From Stereum hirsutum FP-91666 SS1 (taxonomy: Eukaryota; Basidiomycota; Agaricomycetes; Russulales; Stereaceae), in assembly GCF_000264905.1 (NCBI RefSeq), contig NW_006763143.1, positions 1,644,910-1,708,909 on the forward strand: 64,000 nucleotides of DNA, written 5' to 3'. This document shows positions 33,996-45,779 of this stretch, piece after piece. Each line of letters begins with the position of its first letter. Within the stretch, counting starts at the first letter, position 1. Below the pieces are notes generated by a model. The model saw nothing but the letters and a program-made list of their open reading frames with translations, searched no databases and was not told the origin of the DNA. The position numbers and the translations under genes were made by a program.

Positions 33996-35394
33996 ACCTA
34001 TACAACACCCGTTCCTATTCCAGATCCCCTCCGGTCGACATCGGAAGACAGCAGACGACTTGAGCACCACCAGCATCTCGCAGCATCTGGAATCACCGCC
34101 GTTATTTCCTCCAAGAAGAACGTTTTCCAGTGCATTTTAACGTTATCGTGAATACACCGTCGATATCTCAGTTGGACCGAACTTGTCATATTCTACAATG
34201 GCCCAGCGGAAGGTAAGCCAAGACGGCCAAGGCCAGGAAAAGAGCGAACCAGAACTCACCTGCAGCTCTATCGATGTCCTCGTCCGTCTCCATCTCGAGA
34301 AGCGGTTCTCCCGGCCAACTTCCTTGGAAGGAGTCGCTGGTATAGCAACCAGACATCGGACGTCCTTTGCCTTTCTCGGTGGGCAGTCGGGCTTCATTCG
34401 TCATCACCTCAATGAAAACAATCTTGTTCTACACGCTCCGAACTTGTCCAGACAAAGACGATATGTGTTCTATGACGGCAGAATTTAATTGTGATTCATT
34501 TTTGCGTTGGAAGAAAAGAGGAGCCTGTGCTGTGAAGACGTCTTCGTACCATGATGGGACCCTCGTATGCGTTCTGATCGATCGTGTTTGATGTAGCATG
34601 AACAGCACCGAGTGGGTATGTGTGGATCGATGTTCTGCCCACTCTGGCATTCTCCTCATCGATCTGAGCCTACAACGGGCAGCTGACCCGCGTCATGCCG
34701 TTTCTGAAGGCGAAGGGCACCATGAGTCCCCCCGTCTCCTTCCATGAAGACGTGTTCAGCGTTGCATATTATCAAGTGCATTCCAGGGTGTGATCTTCTC
34801 ATGAATTACAAGGCGATGCTTTGGCTCTCGGCATACCACTACAACGAGTCCAGCCATGGCCTCAATACGTCTCCATTATTTGAGATAACGCATATAAGGT
34901 GCAGCCTCGACTCGTATATTCCACCCATACCCTCCTACGCCCGCCTCTCCATCTCTGGTTTTATACCTACATACCGTTCAACGTCTCTTTATTCGTCCCA
35001 ACAATGGCGGGCAGTCTGACAGATACCATAGTCACATCTGTCCGAGCCATGCCCAGGCAGGATAATGGTAGGCTAATCCGAGTCGTAACACCTACTTACA
35101 TCTGACTGACGAACTTTCGTCTTCCGATTCTCATAGAAAATTACGAAGGTGCGTTCTAGTTCGCTGGCGTTGATCAATCAATTCGTGTACTTACTGATTG
35201 ATCGATTCTCCCTACTGATACCTTTCGCCCTATGTTCGATCGCTACTTCCTCTCACTGCATCCTGAATTTTGCGGCCACTTCATCTTTCGCTGTGGCCAC
35301 TGTCACGCTCAACTGGATTTGCTGCCGTCTCGTCTGCGATCCACTTGCCTAACACACATATAACTCTCTGCCGCCACCACATCGCTGAACTGAT
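33996..35394. other. unassigned, both strands coding-like in places
   Basis: A minus-strand patch at 34250-34700 is protein-like (GRPMSGCYTSDSFQGSWPGE and an upstream AQIDEENARVGRTSIHTYPL) but unnamed. On the plus strand, ATG 35005 begins MAGSLTDTIVTSVRAMPRQD with a clean intron after it (GTAGGC...CATAG). The continuation is lost. Confidence 0.3.
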
Positions 35395-36495
35395 GTGGCA
35401 CCCTTAGGCCCTCTCTGTAGTCTTCAGCATACAAGGCCTGATCAGAGTATCGTGGAGGCTGGATACCCACTGTGCTGTAGCAATGTTGATGACAAGACAA
35501 ATGCATGGCTTGTGGACGACGAGGTCCATCTGAATGGCATGTCAGACAGCGATGGCGGTACGCCTCAGGTCCGATTATGCGGTGGTAAGAATAAAGGCTG
35601 GGAGGGATGCACGAGCATGGCTGGTGAAGTCTTAGAGGATGGCGAGGACGATGGCCAGCTTGACGAAATCCCCGACCTGGTTCATCCCGACGCCCGCCAT
35701 CAGATGATTTCTCATCTTCTCGGGAATGGCCTCGAGCATCTAGAATGGGACGCAAGGTATTGCATTCCCTCACACCAACATTTTTTTACTGCTTGCTTAT
35801 TTCTAAATATCGGGTGCAGTACGTCTTGTCCTTTTACCGATGTCGAGGGGCGTACTGTGATGGTTCTCGCAGACCAACCCAATGGTACTCACATGGACTA
35901 TGTCGCGCAAGCCATGTCAGACCCTCTCGAGGACGCCAGGCAGCTCGGTCAATCACTCCACTGTCGCATGGACGGCAAGGGGAGCACACTATGGACTGAT
36001 TGTCAAGTGAACCATCGGCGCAGCGAGTACACCTCACCCACTTTGAGGTATTCATTCGGCCACGGGCAAGGTTTGAGTTTGACATTGGCGTCGCCCTTTG
36101 AGTTCACTGACATGCACTATCAGAGGCCCCGAGAGCTCCACATCGTGTCGAACCAGAAGCCTATTCGGAGAGGTTGCCTACCAGCTGTGAAATACATCGG
36201 ATCGCAGGCCCTTAATTGTTCGTCGATATCTTTTACTCATTTACATTGCAGTTTGATGAACAATGTAACTAATACCTTATCCTCGATAGCTGATTATGTG
36301 ACTTTTGGGCCCAAAACCTCTTATAACAATTCTCGTAGTGCAACCAAACACCCAGTAACCACAAAACGAAAGGAGACGCACGAATTCTGTAGTGGATGCA
36401 TCTTTTTGAAACTCGATGAGCTCGAAGCACTATGTGCAGGCAGTTCCGTAGGAAGCATCGTGAGTACATTATTCAACGGAAGTGATGAAGAGTAG
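35395..36495 (+). CDS. hypothetical protein, long open frame
   Basis: The frame is open for 366 codons, far longer than expected by chance here. A 63-base segment at about 35758-35820 (GTATTG...GTGCAG) is a probable intron that happens to keep the frame. Acidic and Gly-rich regions come first (MAGEVLEDGEDDGQLDEIPD), followed by a mixed segment (EGRTVMVLADQPNGTHMDYV, LRYSFGHGQGLSLTLASPFE). The C-terminus has CSGCIFLKLDELEALC. There is no signal peptide or membrane segment, and no family was recognised. It is close to the hAT remnant and could be transposon-associated. Confidence 0.4.
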   Translation: MAPLGPLCSLQHTRPDQSIVEAGYPLCCSNVDDKTNAWLVDDEVHLNGMSDSDGGTPQVRLCGGKNKGWEGCTSMAGEVLEDGEDDGQLDEIPDLVHPDARHQMISHLLGNGLEHLEWDARYCIPSHQHFFTACLFLNIGCSTSCPFTDVEGRTVMVLADQPNGTHMDYVAQAMSDPLEDARQLGQSLHCRMDGKGSTLWTDCQVNHRRSEYTSPTLRYSFGHGQGLSLTLASPFEFTDMHYQRPRELHIVSNQKPIRRGCLPAVKYIGSQALNCSSISFTHLHCSLMNNVTNTLSSIADYVTFGPKTSYNNSRSATKHPVTTKRKETHEFCSGCIFLKLDELEALCAGSSVGSIVSTLFNGSDEE

Positions 36496-36839
36496 ATCAA
36501 GCAAAAAAAGCCTAGCATAACCGGAGACCCGAATTGGGACGTCACGAGAGGAATCGTGAATGTCATTGCAGGCAAGCAAAGGAGCAATCTTGATCAAGAG
36601 TGAGATACATAGATAAATTAGAAGCAACGTACAGTCTCACGAAGTTGAGGTGCGCCGTCGGAGCGTCGTCGGATTCCCGGTCTACATACAGCCAATCTAG
36701 CTTGTATCCCGGATAAAGGACTTGGTGGAACAAAATTCGTAGTCAGCCTGAGCCTGAAGCTCAAGAAATCGCGTATGTGACAGTACAACACTTACTGATA
36801 GACAAGACATACATAGGCATCCGCTCATGTACCGCTCAA

Positions 36840-38460
36840 GCGTTCGAAGTCGCTCGTCGATCGCTTAGCAGAGGCGAGGATGCTTCTGGGCTCGCGGAGG
36901 GGAGAAGAGGAGAATCTGGTATGATGGAATAGAAGCGACAAGAGTCGGCGTCTTGTGTGCAGAAACGGCCTGTTGAGCTTCGTGTAGGACCAGCGAGGAA
37001 GTTCCGGTATGATTGATCAGACTTCGAGTGTGTAATGGACCAGCACGTGGTTCATGAGCGCGTCCTTCGAAGTTCAAAGCCTCTCAATAGCCTGAAATTC
37101 GAAAACGACATGTCTCAGTGAGAGAATTTGCGCACAAGGACGGAGTCAAAAGCCGTAGGGAAAATCAGATGGTAAGCATATAACACAGAGGTAGAGAGCC
37201 CAGAGAAATGTTGAGACCGTCTGGTGGCGGCGTCGCGAAGGAGTTGAACAAAGCGAAGGGCAAGCCCTTTAGGCCATTCGTTTGCGTCGTTGTCGTTAAG
37301 AAAGGTCTTTTCCAGGGCTTCCAGGCGAATCGGATGCGAGTCGCGGCGCCCATTGACTGACGTTCTGCAATTCGTTACTGGAGCCGATCATAGGTTTGCC
37401 GCGTACTTGTGATCGTCGATGTGGGATCCATCGATGGGAGTGGCATTGACACCGGAAGGTGGACTACCGGACGGTTTGGGGAGAGATTTAAGATCCATTT
37501 TGATGGCGATGTGCGGCATGACGTAAGCACCTTTCAGTAGACGTCCACCAGTACCTTACCTTTCTCCGTTAGGTCATTTGAACGATACGGGGCACATTTA
37601 CCTTATGCAATTGTACTCTGCACCGAAGGGGGTATTTCCCTCTGTCAACTGACGCTCAAGTACCTTCAGCGTAGTGTCGTTATTTGAGGCGTCATCGTCA
37701 GTGATGATCGATATCTATTTTTCATCAGTGCCTCACAGAATTTGATCAAAGTGTAGAAAACCTAGGGAGAATCTGATATGCTATGATAAAGCACTCACCT
37801 TTGCGAGGAGATGAAGGGGCTACAACACTGTAAATGTATCTGTCAAGTGGACGCCCGCATGCAAACCAGGGACCCAGCGAAAAGTGATTAGAAAGCTCGT
37901 CGCTGTCTTCGAGAAATAGATAATGAGATGCTATGGCTGTGATGCAAGACATTTCCCATGGCGTCGTTCAGATGTTGGTGGCGTACGAGATTGGTCCTGC
38001 GGCATTCTACTGGACGAGAGTAATCAAGTACAAATACTAATGGACGATGTAAAATCAAAAGGCGAGGGAGAATATACCTGCAATCGCTCCACCATCTTGG
38101 CGGACCCCTCCTTGAAGCACTGTCAAATGATTTTCATGATCTTCGTTCGATGTGGAATATCACAGTCGTGCAGCAGTTCATGGCTAAAATAGCGGAGGAG
38201 ATCGTCAAACTCAGGGTAATCCATCAGCTTAACACCTGTCCATACACGAGATTATGATGCTGGAAGAGAATGGTAACAACTTGAAGGACGCTCACCTGAT
38301 CATCGACGACGAGGACACGAGCTAGTCGCTGCAGTTGGTCGGATCCTCCTGCCCATCAGACCGACTCGGAGAAGTAACTTGTCTCCGTTTCAATATCTCC
38401 TCCCATCCATCCAGCTCCTTCTCAATAACGACGTCCTCCCATTCCTTCGCGTGATACATC
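36840..38460 (-). mobile_element. hAT-type transposase, broken
   Basis: Minus-strand blocks in order are KEWEDVVIEKELDGWEEILK, RVLVVDDQ, an intron, and KLMDYPEFDDLLRYFSHELL with DIPHRTKIMKII, a stop, QCFKEGSAKMVERLQ. After a gap come IITDDDASNNDTTLKVLERQ with GAEYNC, then EALEKTFLNDNDANEWPKG and FVQLLRDAATRRSQHFSG. This is the pattern of fungal hAT transposases: FIVVDDQ..., DIPHRTK, TADNASNND-M--LE, and QLLRDV-TRWSSTF. In the last block the DxTRW motif has become DAATRR, removing the conserved Trp. The C-terminal dimerisation domain was not found. Stops and a degenerate motif show an inactive copy. Confidence 0.75.
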
Positions 38461-40971
38461 TACAGAGGTTGGTGCCCCCTGGGTTGTTTGCCCAATTACC
38501 TGTGTTAAGTTGAAGGGCGCTGATGTCAGAGGCAGCCCAAGGCAAGACACATACAATATGAACGAAAATAAAATGAGCCCACTTACATGGACTGCCACCG
38601 TCACGATTTCCAAACCGAAGTCGATTTGAACGCACGTCTGACCATCTAAAATGCTATACGTCGGTAGTGTCGAACGTCGACGAGGTTGAATTCTTTTCTG
38701 GAGCAACATGCCAGGAGCGGGTTCTTGCGCGCGCGTTTCGAAGCGGACTGGGATGAAGCCTCCACATCAGACTGGAAGTAGATGTGGTGTGATGTGGGTG
38801 TGTGGCATAAGGTGGGTACTTATGGGCCTATATTGAGCGCCCGGTTCGTGTTCTGATGGAAGTAGGATTGGGTGTGACGGCCGAAGATGAATGCAAACTC
38901 GAGGAGTTACTGGTATTCGAGTTAGAATGTGATGCTTCGTGCTGTCGAAGCCTCGAGGGTCGCAGCCTGCAAAAACGCCGTCGGTCTGCCGTTTGGTCTC
39001 GACTGCGAAGTCAAACAAAAGCGTCATTCGAGTAAGGCATACTCCGAAGATATCTATGAGGTCAATGTGAGATTGATGAGTGTGCCGTTGGCGCCCACGA
39101 AGATGCTGAGTCTCTTGAGCCTGCCATATATTCTCAAACCGCCGTAGAGGAGACCGTTTCATTGAGTCATTCAAGAGCGAGAGCCGATTGTGCGGAAAAA
39201 CCCGTGTTGTGAGAGCTCAGGGCTCCATTAGAGCTGCAGAAGATCTTCAGATGAGACATATTATTGGAAGCGTGAGTGACTGTCAAGGAGGTTGGGCGAA
39301 CGTCGTCGAGCATATACTACTTCCCAAACGCCAGGATTTATGGAACCAGATTGAGCAATACCTGAAGCGCGTCCCGTCCAGTGACAGAACGAGAGATTGA
39401 CAGATCGTAGAGCTCATCAGGAATATTATGAGATTCTTCCGAGATGTTGAGGGATGACAATTGAGTCGCCGGAAGGTGGTGATGTTCGTGTAGTTGCTCA
39501 CTATTGAGTATTATACGCACATACACACGGAAAGAGAGAGGGAACGATCTATTACTGGAACAATGTACAGTGGCAAGGACATATCTAGGGCCAAGTTCTC
39601 GCTATTAGGTTCAAAAGACGAAACGAGCTCAAGAGAGACTGCAGAGTAAGGAAGACATTATAGCGATCGCGCGCGAGACCTTTGATGTGAGAGACCCGAT
39701 TTGGACGTAATGTCAGCCCGGGGTCGCCCGACGGACTCGAGACGGACATGATACGGTTCCCACGCCGCAAACCTCACATCGAGACCGACGTGACTTGCTC
39801 GTAGCGATCCTGTCCGTCTTGCTGCAAGTTTCAACACTTTATTTCCGACGCCCTTCTGTTAACCATATCTACAGAGGTCTAGACGAGTGCTCTTCCGCGC
39901 GATCTGTCAGTCATATACCTCTTGTTCCTTGAAATTATCACCGGAAGTCGTTCAAGCTAGGATCTCCAGAGAACCAGGCCAACTCTTCCCGTACGTGTTG
40001 ATTATCACCACTGCGACTAGGATCTAGAAAAGACGATTTGCTGCTAGGCGAGGTACTCCCCTCTCGGTCTTGAAATCGGCGAGATCATTGGTTAGAACCG
40101 TGCAGATCATCATGCTCGGCCAGTTCAAATCTTTCTTCTCCTGAAGTTCTCTCGCTAGGTTTCATATTCTCTTCCGCTCTGGGCCTGATACTCTTATAGG
40201 GTGTGCCGCATGGATTCATCTTCCCCGTCACATAAGGTCTGTCCGTGGGAGATTACGAGCTCGCGTCTCATGATTCTGCTCTCCATTCTCTGTTTGGTTT
40301 TTTCATAGCTTCTTGTAAGCAGAACAGCCAGCGTTCTACCGGCTTGAGGGAGGATCACTTTTCGGATCGCACGATGTTCTTTGTCGAAGTTTCAATGCTT
40401 CACCGCCGACCTCGCCTCTTCCTTCTCTACTTGGTCGTCCTCTCTGCTCAGGCCTGAATGAATGCTGACTCATGGAGTCCTAATCTACGCAAATGCAACG
40501 CCGTACTCGGGCCTTTTGTACGGTTTGCTCGATCGCTCGCTCGTCCTACTGCCCTCGGACGTCCTGTCTAGGACTAGCTGGCAGTCTCTCGCTTCGGAAC
40601 TCGTGTCCGCCCTTTGCAGGTGCGCCAAACGGCCATACCTCCGTCTTTGTTGATGTTTCTCGGAGCCTGCTGACATACCTTCATGCAGGGCGCAGTATTG
40701 AAAGGTTCTGCTGTATTCAAGTGCCACTTTGGAGACGACGAGCACGTCGTGACATTCAGGTACTTAGTGCTTCATAGTCTGTCTAAATTACGCCGTGTCG
40801 ACATGCTGATGACTCATTAGAACCAGCTACGCTAGAGCCTGAGGTTTCACGAATAACATTGGAGGGAGTGATATTTCACCATTGCATCATCGAGTTTGAC
40901 CAAAAGGTTCTCGATTAAGCAAGATCAGGGCCGCCCCTTGAGTCATTGATTCCATTTCCTTTTTTCTTGCG
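38461..40971. other. 2.5 kb without a recognised gene
   Basis: Short open frames occur on both strands (for example minus 38767-39174 and plus 39188-39400 with GGWANVVEHILLPKRQDLW). None has splice partners or a domain. The hAT N-terminal region and left terminus may extend into 38461-38710, where no terminal repeat was identified. Confidence 0.35.
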
Positions 40972-41349
40972 TTAAACTCTTACCCTTTCACCTTTCAACG
41001 AGAGCGAACGGCTCAGGCTCCGTTGCGCGGCACTCGCCTTTCCTACCGTCTGAGCAGATAAATGGGTTCTCACCTTATCTTCTGAAGAGGGAGAACTCTC
41101 GAACAAGTATTGGAAGTGCCGCGTATGGCTAGCGCGGTTTCTCTGAGTTCTTTTTCCAGGGACCGCGAAACGCCTAACGACCCAGCATTTGTTCGCCCAT
41201 TTTGTCTTCGCCAGGCACGCGTAGTCACTTTCGGGTTTCAATTGTAGAAGGCGTATAAAAGCAGAGTCGTTCATCCTTGAATGGCTCAAGAGCAGAGTCT
41301 CGTCCCCATCATCGAGCTCTTCTACTCCCTCGCACGCATCCGTCTCCAT
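40972..41349 (-). CDS. hypothetical protein, 125 residues
   Basis: A single open frame with an ATG at 41347-41349: acidic start (METDACEGVEELDDGDETLL), then a mixed middle (LKPESDYACLAKTKWANKCW) and a basic Ser/Arg-rich end. No domain. It could be a small real gene or a chance frame. Confidence 0.3.
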   Translation of the reverse strand: METDACEGVEELDDGDETLLLSHSRMNDSAFIRLLQLKPESDYACLAKTKWANKCWVVRRFAVPGKRTQRNRASHTRHFQYLFESSPSSEDKVRTHLSAQTVGKASAAQRSLSRSLSLKGERVRV

Positions 41350-42159
41350 ATTTGATATGGGCCGGTCTCGACTTTATGCATCAGCTACTGGAACTGATTG
41401 CTTTGACTTCTCCCGCAGGAAAATGATTTTGTTGCGTTACCCCGGTCGTCCGGAAAAGGCGGCCATAGAGGAGCGCAGGACACCACACTATTCCCACGAC
41501 TTCCTTCCTTCCTTCCAAAGCAGGCGTCCTCCTATTTTCTCTCCTGCCTCATCCAAGAGCACCCACGTCCAACGGCTTTGACATAGGATATCAACTTGCA
41601 TTTTAGAATGCAACAGTCTTCATCCACGCACGGTCTTTCCCGAAAACTGAATCAGCCGGTAAGGCTATTCTCGAAACCTCTCCGGAAACCCAAACCTCGG
41701 GTTTAACGTTGGCCACAGTTGTGGTAGATTCTGTAATGTCAAGTGAGTACAGAAGGCTGCGAGACGGTGAAAGAAGAAACGGGAGAGGCAAGATTTTTTA
41801 GCCAATAATGCTGTCCATGTGTCTTCATCTTCGACCCTTCCATTTATCGGTGTTGTATTAGGGTTGTGTCGATCTCGCCCGAGTGATGCTAGCATTTCGT
41901 TTACATGTTAACTAGACGTTCAACGAGGATGAGGACGAGGACGGGATCTCACAAGACGAAGTACGTCCCATCCACCGTTGTACGTCAGTATACACCCTGT
42001 CTGACTTGTCGATGTGTGGAAGCCCCGCCATCCTTTCCAAGGCTAATAACTAACGTCGCCTTGAAGATGACCTCATTCCACTGTATATCTACGCGGTCAA
42101 GATGCCTTTGTTGATCCGGGTGGCGCAGACGAGACATGGGCCCGAACAATTGCTGAAGG

Positions 42160-42650
42160 CGTGGGTACTTTAAATGTAGGCAAGTTGCGATTACTTGGAC
42201 GCACGGCTAGAAGCCGATTAGGCCTTCATCATGGGTACGCATTTCCTCAGGCTCTTCCTTTTTATTCTGCGCCCCCAGTGAATTAACGTTGGGTGTTCTC
42301 ACATCATGACAATTCCCTTCCATCACTAGCAGTACAGCGGTATCACCAGCTCTTCATGCCTGCTCTGCAACTTGTCGATGACACACTAGCTATAATTGGG
42401 CCGAGCCACGCTTCTGTGCTTACCCAGGTTTGTCTTACTCTTTCAGTTTTCCTATTATTGATTATGAATCACTTTCTGTTGTAATATGGTCTTGAAGTCC
42501 TTCCGGACCACCGTGGCACGGTCGTGGTCATGCTCAAGAGTGAAGATGAGTGAGTTTCCTTGTCCCCTATCACCCTGCCTGTCTTCGAGACACTGTTGGC
42601 CGACATGTGGATCTACGAATGTACGCTGATCCAACATTGCGTTCATAGAC
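42160..42650 (+). pseudogene. Nup192-like nucleoporin fragment
   Basis: Plus-strand coding reads DETWARTIAEGVGTL, an intron, and RYHQLFMPALQLVDDTLAII with GPSHASVLTQ. After an intron (GTTTGT...TTGTAA region) come DHRGTVVMLKSEDE and VSLSPITLPVFETLLADMW. This matches the C-terminal part of fungal Nup192/Nup205, a scaffold of the inner ring of the nuclear pore (PALQL...LG--H, HRDT-V-LLK). Only about 120 residues are present. A LINE remnant, in opposite orientation, follows at once, so the insertion may have cut the gene or the fragment was already isolated. Confidence 0.45.
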
Positions 42651-43840
42651 TGTCTTTACATCCCACGATTGAGAACACCGCGCTGCTCCTGCGGGAATTG
42701 CGCGTCACCACATATTATGTTGGCTAATTCAGAGAGCAGGATGCGCCACATACTGTTTACGCCGGTTAGTCGCGTTCCATTTGCCGCTTCGAAGTCGCTA
42801 ACTGCACATCCCAGTATCATTGCGTAGTCCAAATCCCGCGGCCAAGGTCGGCCTTTTCTCTGCCATAGTCTTTTCACGACGTCCCGGGTCATCATTCTTC
42901 TTCGCGCGGAGCATACTATGAGCATGTGTTTGATTGTTTCGGCTTCCTCGTTGCAGCATGTGCATTTCCCTCTGTGTTTGTAATTTTGGATGTTTGACCT
43001 ATAGGTTCCGCATTTGAATCCTGCACGGACAACTCTCCAGATGAATTTGGGATAAGATCTCGAGAAATCCTTGCGGTGTATCACTTCCCACATCTGAGCG
43101 ACGGTCAACGTCCTTCCGCATAGGTTTTTGATGCCTTGGCTCATCTCATCTGGTTCCTTGCTGGTTTGTGTGCGCACTGGGGTATCAGCTATGTGCTTTG
43201 GTAGTTTGGCACCTGTCAGCCTGAAGCGATCTGGGATTATTACAGTCAGATTTCCGTTTTGTGATGGCTCTGTACCCGTGCTCGCTAGTCTGTCCATGCT
43301 TTCATTTCCTTCGTTTCCATTGTGGCTTTTGACCCATTCGAGGTGTGTTATGGTGCCCGCTGGTGAAGCAGTGTTGCAGTCGCTTGGAGCAGTTGGGCGT
43401 TGGATATTCCAATCCAGCCCATGTCCGTCCATTTAACTAGATGTTTTGTCAGGCCGTTAATCCCGTACGAGTCTGACGTGATTCAGAGTGGTGCCCACAG
43501 CGGTATTGTTTTTGCTAAGTACCACATGGCGAGTAGTTCGCCGGACAGATTTGAAGGTCCGAGGTCTTGAGGGACTCAGAGATTTGTTTCTGTCGTCTTC
43601 TGGGCCGTACCAGATGCGGCTACCGGCTATTGCCTCCTTATCTCCATTTTTTTTGCTGGACCCTTGGGACAGCGGGACACAGGCGACGGCCAGTCACCTT
43701 GCCTCGGAGGGGGAGTGACCCGGCCCTGTACAACTGGTCAGTACTTCGAACCTTCCTCGTTTTCACATCCATTGGCAGTGGTACTTGCAGTCCTGTATCT
43801 AAACACTAATTAAAACAATTTTATATCATTTGTTGCAGAA
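42650..43840 (-). mobile_element. 5'-truncated LINE: RNase H domain and zinc-knuckle tail
   Basis: Reading right to left: TTANGCENEE (start of an RNase H domain) and IAGSRIWYGPEDDRNKSL, then SNLSGELLAMWYLAKTIPLW. After a stop comes ITSDSYGINGLTKHLVKWTD with MGWIGI. After a frame change come THLEWVKSHNGNEGNESMDR with LAS, then the C-terminal region common in LINE proteins with CTCCNEEAETIKHMLIVC. This is the C-terminus of a Tad-like fungal LINE; the reverse transcriptase is absent. The catalytic DG at the start of RNase H is lost (Y-R-T-A-S in place of Y-T-D-G-S). About 115 foreign bases interrupt the domain at 43628-43745. Confidence 0.8.
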
Positions 43841-45139
43841 AATACGAGAAAATACGAATATGTTACCCTAGGCGACAAGAACCTCGGGACACCGGGACAA
43901 GCGCCCAAATAGGCGACGCGACAGGGCCCTCGGGACACCGGACGTTGCCTAACGTCTGGGAGGTACAGTAGACGGGGGAGTGCAATGTCTTTCCGTACGT
44001 ATTCCTACTCGTCTTCCTATATCAATGGACCTCTCAATCGCGTCATGCCAGGTCTACCGTGACTCGACCCAAACAATAACTTGTGGAATGGACAACGGAG
44101 GCCTCGACGGTTCATCAGTAGAACGGGGAAGCATAAACGGACGAAGGTCGTGAATCCCAAGAAATGTCGTGTTAGACGTACGAAGGTGCGTCGATGACTT
44201 CGATTGCCGGTATTCAAAATTCGCGTGCTTGGTCTGTTGAAGACTAACTGCGTTAATTGATAGATGACGATGGCTACCTGCTGCAGATATTCAGAGAGAC
44301 GACAGCCAGGCCTTGTTCCTGAAACTCGCACACTGGCTGCTAGCACTTGCTCAAACGAGGTATGCTCGCAGTTGTTCTAAGCGAACCCTATTACTCACCT
44401 TCTTCCATTCTAATGCACTCTTCGTCACTGTCACGGTCTTGGCCCTTCGTTGTTCTATCGTCGCAATCGGTACGCATTTGCCGTCTTCATCATTGGCGAT
44501 GCCGTTGTTGATGATACCAACCTCTTGGCTTCCATGCATGCTTCCTCATCATCAGCGTCGTCCACCTATACGTTTTCCAAAACTGTCATCAATTGATAAC
44601 TTAGCACTACATATATCTCGAATGACCTCACGACTCCCTCCATCCAGCTTTCGCGTCCATGCTCAATTCTTCCTTCTCTGCGCTCGTCAAATGTGGCTCG
44701 CAATGCCGCGCAAGAGCTGCCACGTAAATTCATCCGCCCGCATCATCCGCCCGCATCCAAACGAAGACTGGAAGTATGATTCTACGGCAATTCGGCAGCT
44801 TGCTAACAAGAGTCGGATCCGAGGATCAAGATGACGTGGAATGAAGGAAAACACTGCCTGGTAGAGAGACGACTGTAAAGAACAAGGTGCGCTATACAAA
44901 TTATTGGGTGACTGTACGGTGGTGAAGTAGCGCATCACGTACTTCCAGACTGTGGTGATCTAAAGATGTAATAGCCCATTAGATTTGCTTTTGCTCGATA
45001 GGGCCTGGTCGAACACGGTACGTTCATCGAATAACCGTCGTGGAGGCTCCTGCTGAGTACGGCGTTCCGACTATTTTCCCTCCCTCGCTGACATGCCGCC
45101 TTTTCTGCATCATAGGCATTAACGTCGAGGCTCGCAGCG
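43841..45139. other. no gene recognised
   Basis: Near-repeats of CGGGACACCGG and GCGAC are at 43868-43940. A 173-codon plus frame at 44313-44834 has no domain and is interrupted by better-looking patches in other frames. DDDGYLLQIF near 44268 is isolated. Confidence 0.3.
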
Positions 45140-45766
45140 GGGCGTGGTCAGAACGTTCCTCACCTCTTTTCTCGTCGCCAACTTAACAACGACGCTTTCG
45201 GCAGCTCAGACCTCTGTATCTCCGGCTCTCCGTTTCTCACCAGTGTTGAAATGCTCGAAGAGCTTGGTATGGCAGAAGAGCTATGAGCTCGTCGAGGGTT
45301 TACTAAAATGCCTCAAGTCTGGATGGTACGTCTCTGTCGACACCTACTATGTTTTACTGTGGCTTATGTTATTTTGCTGTAGCATTCTTGTGCTGGACGA
45401 GATGGACCATGGAGCAAAGACACCACAGCCCGTGACCGCGCTGTTATCTTTTGCACCAAAATACGCTTCGAAACTCCTTACTGTCGGCATTGTCAACACG
45501 CACCCCCCCTCCTCTTCAGGGCATCTCACTCATCAAGACCACTCGCTCCGCTCCGTATGAGCCACCCACCTTCTCGACATTCTTCACCCTCGGCTTTCGC
45601 CCCTCATTGCCGAAGGCTCCAATGTCACCCCTGGAGATCCTCCGTAAGTTTCTTCCTCTTACCAACATCACACTCCTGTCGAAAAAGATCGCTGTTCAGA
45701 CGGGTGATGTTCGTACGGTCTCCAAACACGTGAGGGCAAGCGATAGGCGTCACCCATGGTCAGTCT
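45140..45766 (+). pseudogene. CDC6: CDC6-like replication licensing factor, fragment without Walker A
   Basis: VRTFLTSFL is followed by CISGSP, which in CDC6/ORC1 proteins leads straight into the ATP-binding GTGKT loop. Here the sequence jumps to FLTSVEMLEELGMAEEL. Then LLKCLKSG, an intron (GTACGT...GCTGTAG) and CILVLDEMDHGAKTPQPVTA with LLSFAPKYASKLLTVGI give the Walker B segment (VLDEMDH). THLLDILHPRLSPLI is in another frame. KFLPLTNITLLSKKIAVQTG with DVRTVSKHVR gives the AAA+ lid region with the sensor-2 TGDVR. CDC6 loads MCM helicase at origins. The Walker A loop and surrounding residues are deleted, so the copy cannot bind ATP. The winged-helix C-terminus is also missing. Confidence 0.65.
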
Positions 45767-45779
45767 AGCCACCCTCAGA

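Noticed and set aside
38300..38330. ARVLVVDDQ as a response-regulator receiver domain
   Set aside because: The context (KLMDYPEFDDLLRYF, DIPHRTK) fits the hAT transposase FIVVDDQ motif instead.
44260..44310. DDDGYLLQIF motif resembling 4-hydroxyphenylpyruvate dioxygenase
   Set aside because: Only about ten residues match and no flanking blocks of the enzyme were found.
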